Shown here: in pieces, positions 1 through 6,978 of the stretch
Layout: each line of letters begins with the position of its first letter
Numbering within the stretch: the stretch's first letter is position 1
Assembly (NCBI GenBank): GCA_018110855.1
Contig: JAGBFZ010000317.1
Location: 1-8,573 of the forward strand
Origin: Oscillospiraceae bacterium
GTDB taxonomy: Bacteria > Bacillota > Clostridia > Oscillospirales > Ruminococcaceae
Direction of reading: 5' to 3'
Length of the DNA stretch: 8,573 bases
Program-made: the position numbers and the translations under genes
The notes under the pieces: generated by a model
Told to the model about the DNA's origin: nothing
Database searches by the model: none
What the model saw: only the letters and a program-made list of their open reading frames with translations

Positions 1-1428
1 ATGATTGCGGAAAAGGGGAGTGAACAGTGAATACTGCAGCCAGCGGAGCATCAGATCCTCGGTAGTGTCGCAGCCGAATCCGCCCGTATCCGAGCCTGTG
101 AAGAGAAAGCCTGCCATATTCAGCGCAGGAAGCTGCTGCATGGACTGAAGTATATGGGACCACCAGGATTTGTTGTCTCCCTGCCAGATGCCGCCGTAAC
201 GGTGGGCTCCGATATAGGAGGAACGGGAGAAAAACAGAGTGCGCTTCTCGGGACAGATCTCCTGCAAAGCCTCAAATGCGGAACGAGTCATGTTCATTCC
301 GTAAAGGTTGTGAATGTCGCTGTGCTTTACCATCTGACCATTTGCATTATGATAGAATTTGTCATAATCGCCTGTGTTGCCGTTCAGCCCCGCAACCATT
401 CCCGTGAATCTGAAATATTCATTTATACCCATATTTCCCGAAGTGGGCTTCCGGATCTCGGCACAGGTATCCGCAAGCCTGTCCTCGGTATAGAAGATCG
501 CAGGCTCGTTCATATCGTTCCAGAAGCCTTCAATGCCAAGCTCTGTCAGAGCGGAATATTTCCTGCCGAACCATTTTCTTGCTTCGGGCTGCATAAAGTC
601 GGGGAAATGTACCCGTCCTGGCCATACTGCGCCTACGAAATCGCCGCCGTCAGCATTTTTGCAGAAATAATTTTTCTGCACCCCTTCCTCGTAAACCTCG
701 TAGCCGTCCTCGATCTTAACGCCTGCGTCAATAATGGGAACAAGACGTATGCCCTGCTCTTTCATATCTGTAACGAGCTTTTCAAGATCGGGGAAGCGTT
801 CCTTGTCAACAGTAAAATCCTTGTAACGTTCCATGTAGTCAATATCAAGATATATGCTGTCAATTGGTATGCCCGCAGCCTTGTACTGCTCAGCAACGGC
901 ACGGATATCCTGCTCATTTTTGTATCCCCAGCGGCTCTGACCATAGCCGAATGCCCAGAAGGGAGGAATATAGCTTCTGCCGATAAGCTGTCTGAACTGC
1001 CTGACAATATCCTTCTCGTTCTCACCTGTGATAATATAAACGATAAGGTCATTTTTTGCAGCTTTGATCTTCATAACGCTTCTGTTAGTGTAGCCGATGT
1101 CAAATTCCATTTTGCCCGCATAGTCAAAAAATGCTCCGAATGTTTCCTTTCCGCATATCATAATAAAATTATGTGAGCCGTAAAGGGAGCGGGTATCCTC
1201 ATGGTGATTGGGATTGTCATAACTCCAGCTGACATACTGCCAGCCTCGTTTGTTAATGCCTCGGATCTGTTCACCCAGACCATAAACGATATCGTCCTCG
1301 GAAAGCTCATAGATAAATGTCCCGCTGTTATCCGTTTCAAAAAAAGGGAGCATATCTTCCGAGCTTTCAATTTTTTTTACTGCCGCCTCAGTCGGAAATG
1401 GGTGCCCATAAACATATTTTTTTATCAT
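1..1428 (-). CDS. GH31 alpha-glucosidase, C-terminus cut by window edge
   Basis: Hydrolyses terminal alpha-linked glucose from oligosaccharides; no signal peptide is visible, so it is probably cytoplasmic. The 476 residues present run from an N-terminal beta-sandwich (about 1-150) into the GH31 barrel. Visible landmarks are GYGQSRWGY with W167, DIDYM at 195-199, WNDMNEP with the expected nucleophile D305, WQGDNKSWW with the expected acid/base D418, and TGSDTGGF downstream. From memory the sequence resembles Ro-alphaG1 of Blautia (Ruminococcus) obeum along its whole length, with matching key residues offset by two (W169, D307, D420); that enzyme has about 663 residues, so roughly 185 residues lie beyond position 1. 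The start at 1428 is preceded by AAAGGA about 10 bases upstream. The gene is divergent from a cupin AraC regulator, which probably controls it. Family assignment is very secure; linkage preference is inferred. Confidence 0.95.
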   Translation of the reverse strand, partial: MIKKYVYGHPFPTEAAVKKIESSEDMLPFFETDNSGTFIYELSEDDIVYGLGEQIRGINKRGWQYVSWSYDNPNHHEDTRSLYGSHNFIMICGKETFGAFFDYAGKMEFDIGYTNRSVMKIKAAKNDLIVYIITGENEKDIVRQFRQLIGRSYIPPFWAFGYGQSRWGYKNEQDIRAVAEQYKAAGIPIDSIYLDIDYMERYKDFTVDKERFPDLEKLVTDMKEQGIRLVPIIDAGVKIEDGYEVYEEGVQKNYFCKNADGGDFVGAVWPGRVHFPDFMQPEARKWFGRKYSALTELGIEGFWNDMNEPAIFYTEDRLADTCAEIRKPTSGNMGINEYFRFTGMVAGLNGNTGDYDKFYHNANGQMVKHSDIHNLYGMNMTRSAFEALQEICPEKRTLFFSRSSYIGAHRYGGIWQGDNKSWWSHILQSMQQLPALNMAGFLFTGSDTGGFGCDTTEDLMLRWLQYSLFTPLFRNH

Positions 1429-1455
1429 ATTCAGCACATCCTTTCAAAAAGGTCA

Positions 1456-1484
1456 TTGAAATTCTCTGTTCTATATGATATAAT
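1456..1484 (+). promoter_or_regulatory. Promoter of the cupin AraC regulator gene
   Basis: TTGAAA (1456-1461), a 17-bp spacer and TATAAT (1479-1484) make a near-perfect housekeeping sigma promoter. The predicted start is near 1491, leaving a leader of about 67 nt that contains the tandem 21-bp repeats. A protein bound to those repeats would sit just downstream of the start site and block the gene's own transcription. Confidence 0.8.
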
Positions 1485-1502
1485 ACTATAAAACGCTGTT
1501 AA
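1475..1502 (-). promoter_or_regulatory. Candidate promoter of the GH31 gene
   Basis: On the minus strand a TTAACA -35 box (1502-1497) lies 16 bp from a TATCAT -10 box (1480-1475), giving a start site near 1468 and a leader of about 40 nt. Both boxes are one or two bases off consensus, as expected for a promoter that needs an activator. The -35 box overlaps the proximal 21-bp repeat by three bases (1500-1502). The -10 box overlaps the -10 box of the opposing regulator promoter. Confidence 0.55.
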
Positions 1503-1541
1503 AATCTATTGATATTCTACCAAATCCTGATACTATTCTAC
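1500..1541. promoter_or_regulatory. Tandem 21-bp repeats, likely AraC-family operator
   Basis: Positions 1500-1520 and 1521-1541 are two abutting 21-bp direct repeats with 14 of 21 identical positions. Each ends in a perfect TATTCTAC (1513-1520 and 1534-1541), and the upstream parts share AAA and CT at the same offsets. Two boxes per 21-bp half-site, repeated head to tail at two helical turns, is the known layout for AraC-family dimers. The proximal repeat touches the -35 box of the GH31 promoter, as the activator site does at araBAD. The binding protein is inferred to be the regulator encoded at 1558-2427. Confidence 0.6.
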
Positions 1542-1557
1542 TTTTGGAGGTGGCAGC

Positions 1558-2427
1558 ATGAATCATATGGATTCCAGAGAAAACCGTATCCACAGTTCTG
1601 ATATCAAACCCTTCAGCTATTATAAATGTGTTATTCCTGATCATTTCAACTGCGTCCCGATGCACTGGCACAGCGAGTTCGAAATAAATTTTATCCGCGA
1701 GGGTGCGGCGGAGTTCATCTGCGGCGAGGAAAAATTCACATCAGCCAAGGGTGACATAATCATCACTCAGCCCAATGTGCTTCATTCGATCTATCCCTGC
1801 GCCAATACCCGACAGGTATATGATACTCTTGTTTTCAGTCCTGAGATCTTCGGCTGTTCGGATTCGGACAGATATATGAGCGAGTGTATCAGACCGCTGA
1901 TAAACGGCAGCATGAGAGTTCGGAAGCATATTACTCCGAAGCATCATTATTATCCCGAGCTGGAAATGATAACAGATAATATCTTTTCCTGCGCAAAAGG
2001 GGATTCGCCGCAGCTTGATATGCTTATGCGCAGCGAGATAATCAGGCTTTTCTGGCTGCTTGAAACGGAATCGGACAATGATATAGATCTCAGTGAATCG
2101 GGAAGTATCATACGGCCTGCCCTTGAATATATAGCAGAGCATTTCAATGAAAATATCACAGTCAGACAGCTTGCTGCATCGGTTCATCTGAGTGAGAGCT
2201 ATTTTATGAACCGATTTCGTAAGCACGTTGGATTAAGTGCAATAGAGTATATTTCCCATTTCAGGATCGATAAGGCGTGCAAAGCGCTTATCGGCACAAA
2301 AAAGAACGTTCTGGAAATAGCGTTTGACTGCGGATTCTGCAATATATCCAATTTTAACAGGCAGTTCCGAAGGATAGCAGGCTGCTCTCCTACCGAATAC
2401 AGAAATAAAATAGCGGAACTGAGATAG
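1558..2427 (+). CDS. AraC-family regulator with N-terminal cupin domain
   Basis: Sugar-type transcription activator of 289 residues, the usual length for this class. The N-terminal half (about 25-110) is a cupin-like ligand pocket, with HWHSEFE at 36-42 followed by a GD-containing strand and an H that ends a PNVLH motif. The C-terminal part (about 188-286) holds the two helix-turn-helix units of the AraC family, with the second recognition region around FCNISNFNRQFRR and the usual GCSPTEYR ending. A strong GGAGGT lies 7 bp before the ATG at 1558; a second ATG three codons on is less well placed. Divergent from the GH31 gene, so it probably senses a sugar and activates that gene. The inducer cannot be read from the sequence. 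Confidence 0.93.
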   Translation: MNHMDSRENRIHSSDIKPFSYYKCVIPDHFNCVPMHWHSEFEINFIREGAAEFICGEEKFTSAKGDIIITQPNVLHSIYPCANTRQVYDTLVFSPEIFGCSDSDRYMSECIRPLINGSMRVRKHITPKHHYYPELEMITDNIFSCAKGDSPQLDMLMRSEIIRLFWLLETESDNDIDLSESGSIIRPALEYIAEHFNENITVRQLAASVHLSESYFMNRFRKHVGLSAIEYISHFRIDKACKALIGTKKNVLEIAFDCGFCNISNFNRQFRRIAGCSPTEYRNKIAELR

Positions 2428-2462
2428 AGCCATTCAGTCAGAGAGCAGACATTATTCTTTTC

Positions 2463-2502
2463 AAAAAAACAGGATATTATTGCGATCTGCAAAAATATCC
2501 TG
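2463..2502 (-). terminator. Intrinsic terminator of the GyrI-like AraC gene
   Basis: A 9-bp stem (2470-2478 with 2494-2502) continues past one A-A mismatch into a 4-bp inner stem (TTGC/GCAA) with a 5-nt loop. On the minus strand it is followed by seven Ts (2469-2463), so it ends transcripts of the gene at 2522-3502. The plus strand has no T-run after the stem, so for the convergent cupin regulator it would be at best a weak stop. Confidence 0.85.
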
Positions 2503-2521
2503 AAATATAAATGTCGTTATT

Positions 2522-3502
2522 TCATTTATCGTTCTGAATTTTTCGGACGGGTCTGATATATTTCCAGAACCTGTCGGGGTCATGATAAAAATAAAACACT
2601 TTTCCGGGAGCAGTATCAAGAGAATAACCCGAAGCGGAATAATCAAAGCTTTTCATTGCCACCTCGATTTTCTGCTCCACCATCTGATTTTCCGTCTCAA
2701 AATTAAAAGGACCATGCTCAAACACAATATATTCGCCCTCGGGAACGTCCATTATCTGCATTTGTTCGGGCACTTCACCGCTATAATCCGCAGGAAGCCG
2801 CACACCATAGCTTTCCGCCAGCGGAATGCCCCAGCTGCAAATTCTTCCCGTAGGCTCGTTGATAAATGCCATAAGCTGACCGCTTCCGCTATTGGAAGCT
2901 GTTCCGCCCATATCGTCAAGCTTTCCTTTTATACCGTCCAGCAGTCCGCAAATGGTCTCATGATCCTGACCGGGAATCTGCGCCTGCTTCTGCCAAAAAT
3001 CCCAGTAGCCAATGCTCTCATAATTTCTGATATGAAGATACTTGTGAGCAGGGATAGTCACAAAATAGATCTTAATATCATCTGAAATATTTGCCATATC
3101 TTTTCCTCCCATATAGGTCAAGTAGCAGTCAAATGGCTTTATAACAGTGCGCAGAGAAACAGGGCAGGGATTTTTCCGGTATTCGCCGGGAGATAAGCCA
3201 TACGCTTCCCTGAACGCCCGTGAAAAAGCCTCATGAGAAGAAAAGCCATATTCCAGCGCAATATCCAGAAGCCCCTTGTCCGTATCACGAACCTCATTAA
3301 GCGCAAAAGCCAGAGTACGGTAACGCAGATAATCTCTGAAGCTCATTCCCGAAATTTCTTTGAATTTACGAGAAACATAAAATTCCGAATATCCAAGCCT
3401 GCGTGCCAGAAAAGCAAGGCTCATCTCCTCGTCATTTTTCTGTTTTATGGATTCATCAATAATATTAATTATATTCTGAATACTCCTGTACCATTCGTTC
3501 AT
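2522..3502 (-). CDS. AraC-family regulator with GyrI-like effector domain
   Basis: Transcription regulator of 326 residues with the domain order of the Rob/multidrug-sensing type. An N-terminal AraC DNA-binding domain occupies about 5-112, with MSLAFLARRLGYSEFYVSR as the first helix-turn-helix and EYGFSSHEAFSRAFREAYG as the second. A GyrI-like small-molecule binding domain follows at about 141-322, with KYLHIRNYE near 154 and PEGEYIVFEHGPF near 254. The start at 3502 has AGAGGTG about 9 bp upstream. A separate -10 box in the 87-bp gap and a terminator downstream suggest its own transcript, though readthrough from the hydrolase gene is possible. Effector and targets are unknown; such proteins often sense hydrophobic or cationic compounds. 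Confidence 0.92.
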   Translation of the reverse strand: MNEWYRSIQNIINIIDESIKQKNDEEMSLAFLARRLGYSEFYVSRKFKEISGMSFRDYLRYRTLAFALNEVRDTDKGLLDIALEYGFSSHEAFSRAFREAYGLSPGEYRKNPCPVSLRTVIKPFDCYLTYMGGKDMANISDDIKIYFVTIPAHKYLHIRNYESIGYWDFWQKQAQIPGQDHETICGLLDGIKGKLDDMGGTASNSGSGQLMAFINEPTGRICSWGIPLAESYGVRLPADYSGEVPEQMQIMDVPEGEYIVFEHGPFNFETENQMVEQKIEVAMKSFDYSASGYSLDTAPGKVFYFYHDPDRFWKYIRPVRKIQNDK

Positions 3503-3536
3503 CAGCCGTTACACCTCTTTTTGCTGCTCTGTAATT

Positions 3537-3542
3537 ATTATA
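3537..3542 (-). promoter_or_regulatory. Candidate -10 box for the GyrI-like AraC gene
   Basis: A perfect TATAAT on the minus strand lies about 35 bp before the start codon at 3502. No good TTGACA-like box sits 16-18 bp upstream; the region there is A-rich (AAGAAA at 17 bp). It may be weak or activator-dependent. Confidence 0.45.
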
Positions 3543-3589
3543 CAGGAAAGAAAAAATATTTTCTTGATCTCACTTGCGTATTTTTCAAA

Positions 3590-4342
3590 TCAGAAAGCAA
3601 GTCTTTCAAAAAATTCCGCAGTCCTTTCCCGCAATATTTTCCTTGCTCCTGCGGAAAATCCATGCCCCTCATTTTCGTAAATATGAAGCCTGCAATCGGG
3701 AAAAGCTCTGCTTATCCTCTCGGCATATGCAATGTCAACAAGCCCGTCAGCGTCCCCATGATGAACAATAACAGGCTTCGTGAAATTTTTCACAGCCTCA
3801 AAAACATCATAATCGGGCAGCTCATCACGAAATTTTCTCGACAGCTTCATTCCCATAAAATCAACAGGCTCTGTCATTTCCTCGGGGTCTCTCGGGAGCC
3901 AGTTATCGGGAATACAAAATGCAGGATATAAAAGCGCCATACCCGAAATTTTTTCGGGGATCTCTGCCGCCGTAAGAGCGGAAACAAAACCGCCCTGACT
4001 TTCTCCATACAGGAAAAGTCTGTCCTTGTCAATATAATCAAGCCCCGAAAGCATTCGGATCACATTTTTGAGGTCAGCAATTTCGGTGGCTATGCTCATA
4101 TCGGTTGATTTTCCATCGCTTTTTGAAATCGTCGAACCGCCGCAGAAATCATAGCAGTAAGCCGCAAAGCCACTTTCCGCAAGGCACTGAGCCATGTCAA
4201 GAACGTGGGAATAGGAGGAATTGTACCCGTGAGACAGAATAACAACGGGCAATTTTTTACCCATTTCCGCAGGCAGATACATCACCCCGAAAATATTATT
4301 AGCACCGCTTTTGCAGAGCATTTCATTTACAGTGTGTTTCAT
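3590..4342 (-). CDS. Alpha/beta-hydrolase, probable esterase
   Basis: Serine hydrolase of 250 residues, probably cytoplasmic because no signal peptide is present. The triad is visible: nucleophile S115 in GESQG, D199 (or D197) in HHGDADGLV, and H227 in EGHGF. The oxyanion-loop HG is at 38-39 in ILSHGYN. The pattern YDFCGGS at 64-70 and the overall size fit the group of bacterial alpha/beta-hydrolases that includes cinnamoyl/feruloyl esterases such as Est1E of Butyrivibrio, but acyl esterases and peptidases of similar fold cannot be excluded. AAAGG lies 8 bp before the ATG at 4342. It follows the lipoprotein gene by 21 bp, so the two are very likely cotranscribed. The substrate is not shown. 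Confidence 0.88.
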   Translation of the reverse strand: MKHTVNEMLCKSGANNIFGVMYLPAEMGKKLPVVILSHGYNSSYSHVLDMAQCLAESGFAAYCYDFCGGSTISKSDGKSTDMSIATEIADLKNVIRMLSGLDYIDKDRLFLYGESQGGFVSALTAAEIPEKISGMALLYPAFCIPDNWLPRDPEEMTEPVDFMGMKLSRKFRDELPDYDVFEAVKNFTKPVIVHHGDADGLVDIAYAERISRAFPDCRLHIYENEGHGFSAGARKILRERTAEFFERLAF

Positions 4343-4363
4343 AAAAAATTCCTTTCAAAAAAA

Positions 4364-6220
4364 TTATCCGACCTTGACAGATGCCCAGATTATCCGATCA
4401 TCCTCAAGCCATTTTCCGAAATCCTCGGGAATATTTTTTCCTTTTTCATCCCCCAAAAAAGACCATATCCCGCTGTCGGAAATAACCGCCAGCTTCGGCA
4501 GCTTCATAAGGGGCCTCAAAAACTCGTAATCGGGCGCATACTCGCAGGAAAAAACCTCAATGCTTTTCATATCGCTGATAAATTCAATGCTGTCGGGTCT
4601 GCCACGGACAACAATAACTTTCACATTTTCAAAGCAGCCATAACCGCCCTCAGGCTCAAACAGCAAGGGATCAACAGTCAGATTTTTCACCCTTCCGCAC
4701 CAATCCGAAGGAGAAAAAACCTTCTTCACAGCGTTTTCAGCCTCTCCCGAAAGACTGAGACTTCTGAGCCTCGGAAAGCTGTTTAAAACCGAAAAATCAA
4801 AATCCTCGGGAATATCCTCGGCATGGATCGTAATATCCTCACTGTCCGCCGCATACATTTTACCGCATACATCAACGTATTTTACCGCTTCACCCACGCC
4901 AACAGGAGCATTGTTTACCTCGGGATATTCGACAAATTCAGAATTGCCTCCTACAATTATAGGCTCACCGTTTTCATCTATCCCGATTTCAAGGAGGATA
5001 TCATATCCCGAAAGAAAATCGGAATACATCATATCAAAAGCCGAATCCTTATAATACCCGTCAGGCTCAAAGGAAAAATCAAAATATTCACCTCTGCCTT
5101 CATAATCCCTGCCGTCCATAAAAAGCTCGGTGCGATAAGCGGTTTTCATGTCACCTTCCGAATTTAAGTAAAAAAATTTCTCGCAGCCCAGGGTGCGGCA
5201 TCTGCTTTGCAGCGGATAGGTCACATCGCATATTTCTGCTTTTCTGAATCCTATCTCAAAAGTGCAGCCGAGAGTGTAAGCGGAAACCAGCTTTCTTCCG
5301 CCGTTCCCGTCCGAAATAAGCTTAATGCTTTCATCACAGTCAAGTGTTCCGGAGGCAAATCGTACGGGATATCTTCCGCTCATATCATAAGCACACCAGG
5401 ACATATCAGTGACATACCCCTCTGCAAAAACCGCAATCATTTCGGGAAAAGCGTCCCCCGTAATATCCGCAAGTATATATTGAGAATTACCGTCAGCATA
5501 TTTCTTCGCCCTTTCAAGGGGCGTTTTTAAAAGCTCTGAAATGATTTTTTCCGAAAGCTCCTCGGAAGTCATATCCTGTGCGGAAAAAAAGGGGATGCTG
5601 TATTCCCTGAAAGCATTTTCGGGATGAAAGCCCGAACTGTCAATATAGCCATGCTCCTTTTCCGAAACAGTCTCAAGGGAAGCAGGCATATAATAAGCCG
5701 TATCTTTATAGCTCTTCCCATTCCTCGAAGCCACAGCGATACAACACTCTCCCGACTCATTCCAAAACGCTGTGCAGCCATAATAATTATTCTCCTCAAA
5801 TGAATACAGCGGCGGAGAAACACGATATCCCCCGTCCCGGGAAACAGCATAAAGAGCGCATTTATCCATATCCTCGGGGTGAGGTGCAAGGATAAGCAGC
5901 TCCTCCTCGAAATCTCCGTCAATGTCCGAAAGATCATATCTCAGAACAGTCCCCGCAGGAAAGCCCTTCGCAATTTCCGAAAGCGCCTTTAAGCACGGCT
6001 CGTCCCCCGAATAGGAAAAGCACGGGATAACTTCAAGAGGCTCGGAAATTTCCGTCTCCGTAGCTGTCTCGGAAACAGTGCTTGTGATCGAAGCTGTCTC
6101 CGATATGACGCTTGTGTCGGAAACCGTTTCCGAAGCATCCGTTTGCGGAGAATTTTCCGTATTGCCGCAGGAGCAGAATATCAGCAAAACAGCCGCCAAT
6201 GCCGAAATGATTTTTTTCAT
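4364..6220 (-). CDS. Surface lipoprotein with DxxGD repeats and LRR-like C-terminus
   Basis: I do not recognise a family for the whole 618-residue protein. Residues 1-17 are a lipoprotein signal peptide (MKKIIS, hydrophobic core) leading to C18 in a relaxed lipobox FCSC, so it should be anchored to the outer membrane face. A Ser/Thr/Glu-rich linker (about 26-62) contains two 10-residue copies. Two related segments follow, each with a DIDGD or DITGD loop (99-103, 252-256), a beta-strand and a later tyrosine-rich strand, resembling VCBS/FG-GAP-like calcium loops. The C-terminal part (about 463-585) has leucine/valine-spaced repeats similar to irregular LRRs (RLRSLSLSG, VKNLTV, KVIVVRG, SIEVFS, KLAVIS). 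The chosen start at 6220 has GGGGGA 9 bp upstream; an in-frame ATG at 6235 lies inside that ribosome site and has none of its own. First gene of an operon with the hydrolase. Binding or sensing at the surface is a guess. Confidence 0.85.
   Translation of the reverse strand: MKKIISALAAVLLIFCSCGNTENSPQTDASETVSDTSVISETASITSTVSETATETEISEPLEVIPCFSYSGDEPCLKALSEIAKGFPAGTVLRYDLSDIDGDFEEELLILAPHPEDMDKCALYAVSRDGGYRVSPPLYSFEENNYYGCTAFWNESGECCIAVASRNGKSYKDTAYYMPASLETVSEKEHGYIDSSGFHPENAFREYSIPFFSAQDMTSEELSEKIISELLKTPLERAKKYADGNSQYILADITGDAFPEMIAVFAEGYVTDMSWCAYDMSGRYPVRFASGTLDCDESIKLISDGNGGRKLVSAYTLGCTFEIGFRKAEICDVTYPLQSRCRTLGCEKFFYLNSEGDMKTAYRTELFMDGRDYEGRGEYFDFSFEPDGYYKDSAFDMMYSDFLSGYDILLEIGIDENGEPIIVGGNSEFVEYPEVNNAPVGVGEAVKYVDVCGKMYAADSEDITIHAEDIPEDFDFSVLNSFPRLRSLSLSGEAENAVKKVFSPSDWCGRVKNLTVDPLLFEPEGGYGCFENVKVIVVRGRPDSIEFISDMKSIEVFSCEYAPDYEFLRPLMKLPKLAVISDSGIWSFLGDEKGKNIPEDFGKWLEDDRIIWASVKVG
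6056..6115 (-). repeat. 30-bp tandem repeat inside the lipoprotein linker
   Basis: Two adjacent 30-bp units encode the 10-residue copies TSVISETASI and TSTVSETATE (residues 36-55). At the DNA level both carry GCTGTCTC and a nearby CTTGTG on the plus strand, with several differences between copies. The array looks like an expanded flexible linker and may vary in copy number between strains. Confidence 0.7.
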
Positions 6221-6255
6221 GCTGTCGTCCCCCATGTAAATATCTTATTATATTA

Positions 6256-6284
6256 TTTATAGCATAGCCTGAAGGATTTGTCAA
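6256..6284 (-). promoter_or_regulatory. Strong promoter of the lipoprotein-hydrolase operon
   Basis: On the minus strand a perfect TTGACA (6284-6279), a 17-bp spacer and TATAAA (6261-6256) preceded by an extended TGC. The predicted start is near 6249, giving a leader of about 29 nt before the ATG at 6220. Expression should be strong and need no activator. Confidence 0.85.
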
Positions 6285-6340
6285 TGATTCCGAAAAAATC
6301 TCAAAATTCAAAATATAAACATGAATTTGTTATGGGGAAA

Positions 6341-6349
6341 TGGTATAAT
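6341..6349 (+). promoter_or_regulatory. Extended -10 promoter of the ECF S-component gene
   Basis: TGGTATAAT is a perfect -10 box (6344-6349) with the TGn extension; the -35 region (about 6321-6326, ATGAAT) is poor, as often seen with extended -10 promoters. The start would be near 6356 and the leader about 27 nt, too short for a vitamin riboswitch. A 7-bp inverted repeat (AAATTCA at 6304-6310, TGAATTT at 6322-6328) covers the -35 region and could be a repressor site. Confidence 0.6.
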
Positions 6350-6382
6350 GAGATAACAATAATCAAAAAGGAGTGCATCAGA

Positions 6383-6940
6383 ATGTCATCATCAAGAACA
6401 ATCGACAAACCCCGCCTTTCAATAAAATTCCAGACCCTCGCAGCAATTGCGGCAATTGTGGGAGCCGTGGCAATTCCCCAGCTTTTCCATGTAATGGGAG
6501 CCGTCTCGGGACTTGGAACAAAGCTTGGAGAGACCTTCCTCCCCATGCATCTCCCCATAATTCTCGCAGGGCTTCTTGCAGGACCGTGGGCAGGTGCAGC
6601 GGCAGGACTGTTAGGACCCCTTGCAAGCTCCCTTCTCTCGGGAATGCCGGGGACGGTCATGCTTCCCTTTATGATGATCGAGCTTTGCGCCTACGGACTT
6701 ATTTCGGGACTTCTGAGAACCGTCAAGCTCCCGACTGTCGGCAAGGTGCTTGCCGCACAGATAGGCGGAAGAGCCGTAAGAGCCGCAGCAATACTTTTCT
6801 CGGTTTACGTTCTTGGCAATACAGCCCTTAATCCCGCAGTCATCCTCACAAGCATAACTGCAGGAATATTCGGAATAGTCCTTCAGTGGACGCTTATCCC
6901 CCTGATAGTTTTCCGAGTTGAAAAAGCAGGCAAAGAGTAA
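6383..6940 (+). CDS. ECF-transporter S-component-like membrane protein
   Basis: Small, very hydrophobic protein of 185 residues with about five or six membrane segments, the size and look of the substrate-binding S component of energy-coupling-factor vitamin transporters. The most telling stretch is MHLPIILAGLLAGPWAG (55-71) followed by a GLLGPLASSLLSGMP segment, typical of the ECF_trnsprt group. The true start is 6383, with AAAGGAG 10 bp upstream; the reading frame is open back to an ATG at 6278, which precedes the promoter and lacks a ribosome site. It stands alone between its own promoter and terminator, with no ATPase or T-component gene here, so it would borrow a shared energising module encoded elsewhere. 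The substrate cannot be told. Confidence 0.85.
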   Translation: MSSSRTIDKPRLSIKFQTLAAIAAIVGAVAIPQLFHVMGAVSGLGTKLGETFLPMHLPIILAGLLAGPWAGAAAGLLGPLASSLLSGMPGTVMLPFMMIELCAYGLISGLLRTVKLPTVGKVLAAQIGGRAVRAAAILFSVYVLGNTALNPAVILTSITAGIFGIVLQWTLIPLIVFRVEKAGKE

Positions 6941-6944
6941 TGTA

Positions 6945-6978
6945 TGCCCCGCAGACAAAATTCTGCGGGGCAGTTTGT
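6945..6978 (+). terminator. Intrinsic terminator after the ECF S-component gene
   Basis: An 11-bp perfect GC-rich stem (6945-6955 with 6962-6972), 6-nt loop CAAAAT, followed by GTTTGTTTAT. It begins four bases after the stop codon and isolates the downstream region from readthrough. Confidence 0.93.

Noticed and set aside
154..1176. 340-residue plus-strand open frame
   Set aside because: It is the antisense shadow of the GH31 gene, whose minus frame shows conserved catalytic motifs; it has no family features.
1486..1500. Possible catabolite-repression (cre) site around AAACGCT
   Set aside because: Only the central part resembles the cre consensus; conserved outer TG and CA positions are missing.
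2582..3085. 167-residue plus-strand open frame
   Set aside because: Antisense to the GyrI-like AraC gene, with low-complexity composition and no ribosome site.
3545..3570. AT-only inverted repeat AAGAAAA/TTTTCTT after the hydrolase gene as a terminator
   Set aside because: Stem is entirely A-T apart from its outer pairs and has no following T-run, so it is too weak to call.
6221..6235. Five-residue longer start of the lipoprotein
   Set aside because: Its ATG lies within the ribosome site of the next start and would place acidic residues before the signal peptide.
6278..6382. Upstream in-frame extension of the ECF S-component gene
   Set aside because: It would begin upstream of the extended -10 promoter and has no ribosome site; the ATG at 6383 has AAAGGAG at good spacing.
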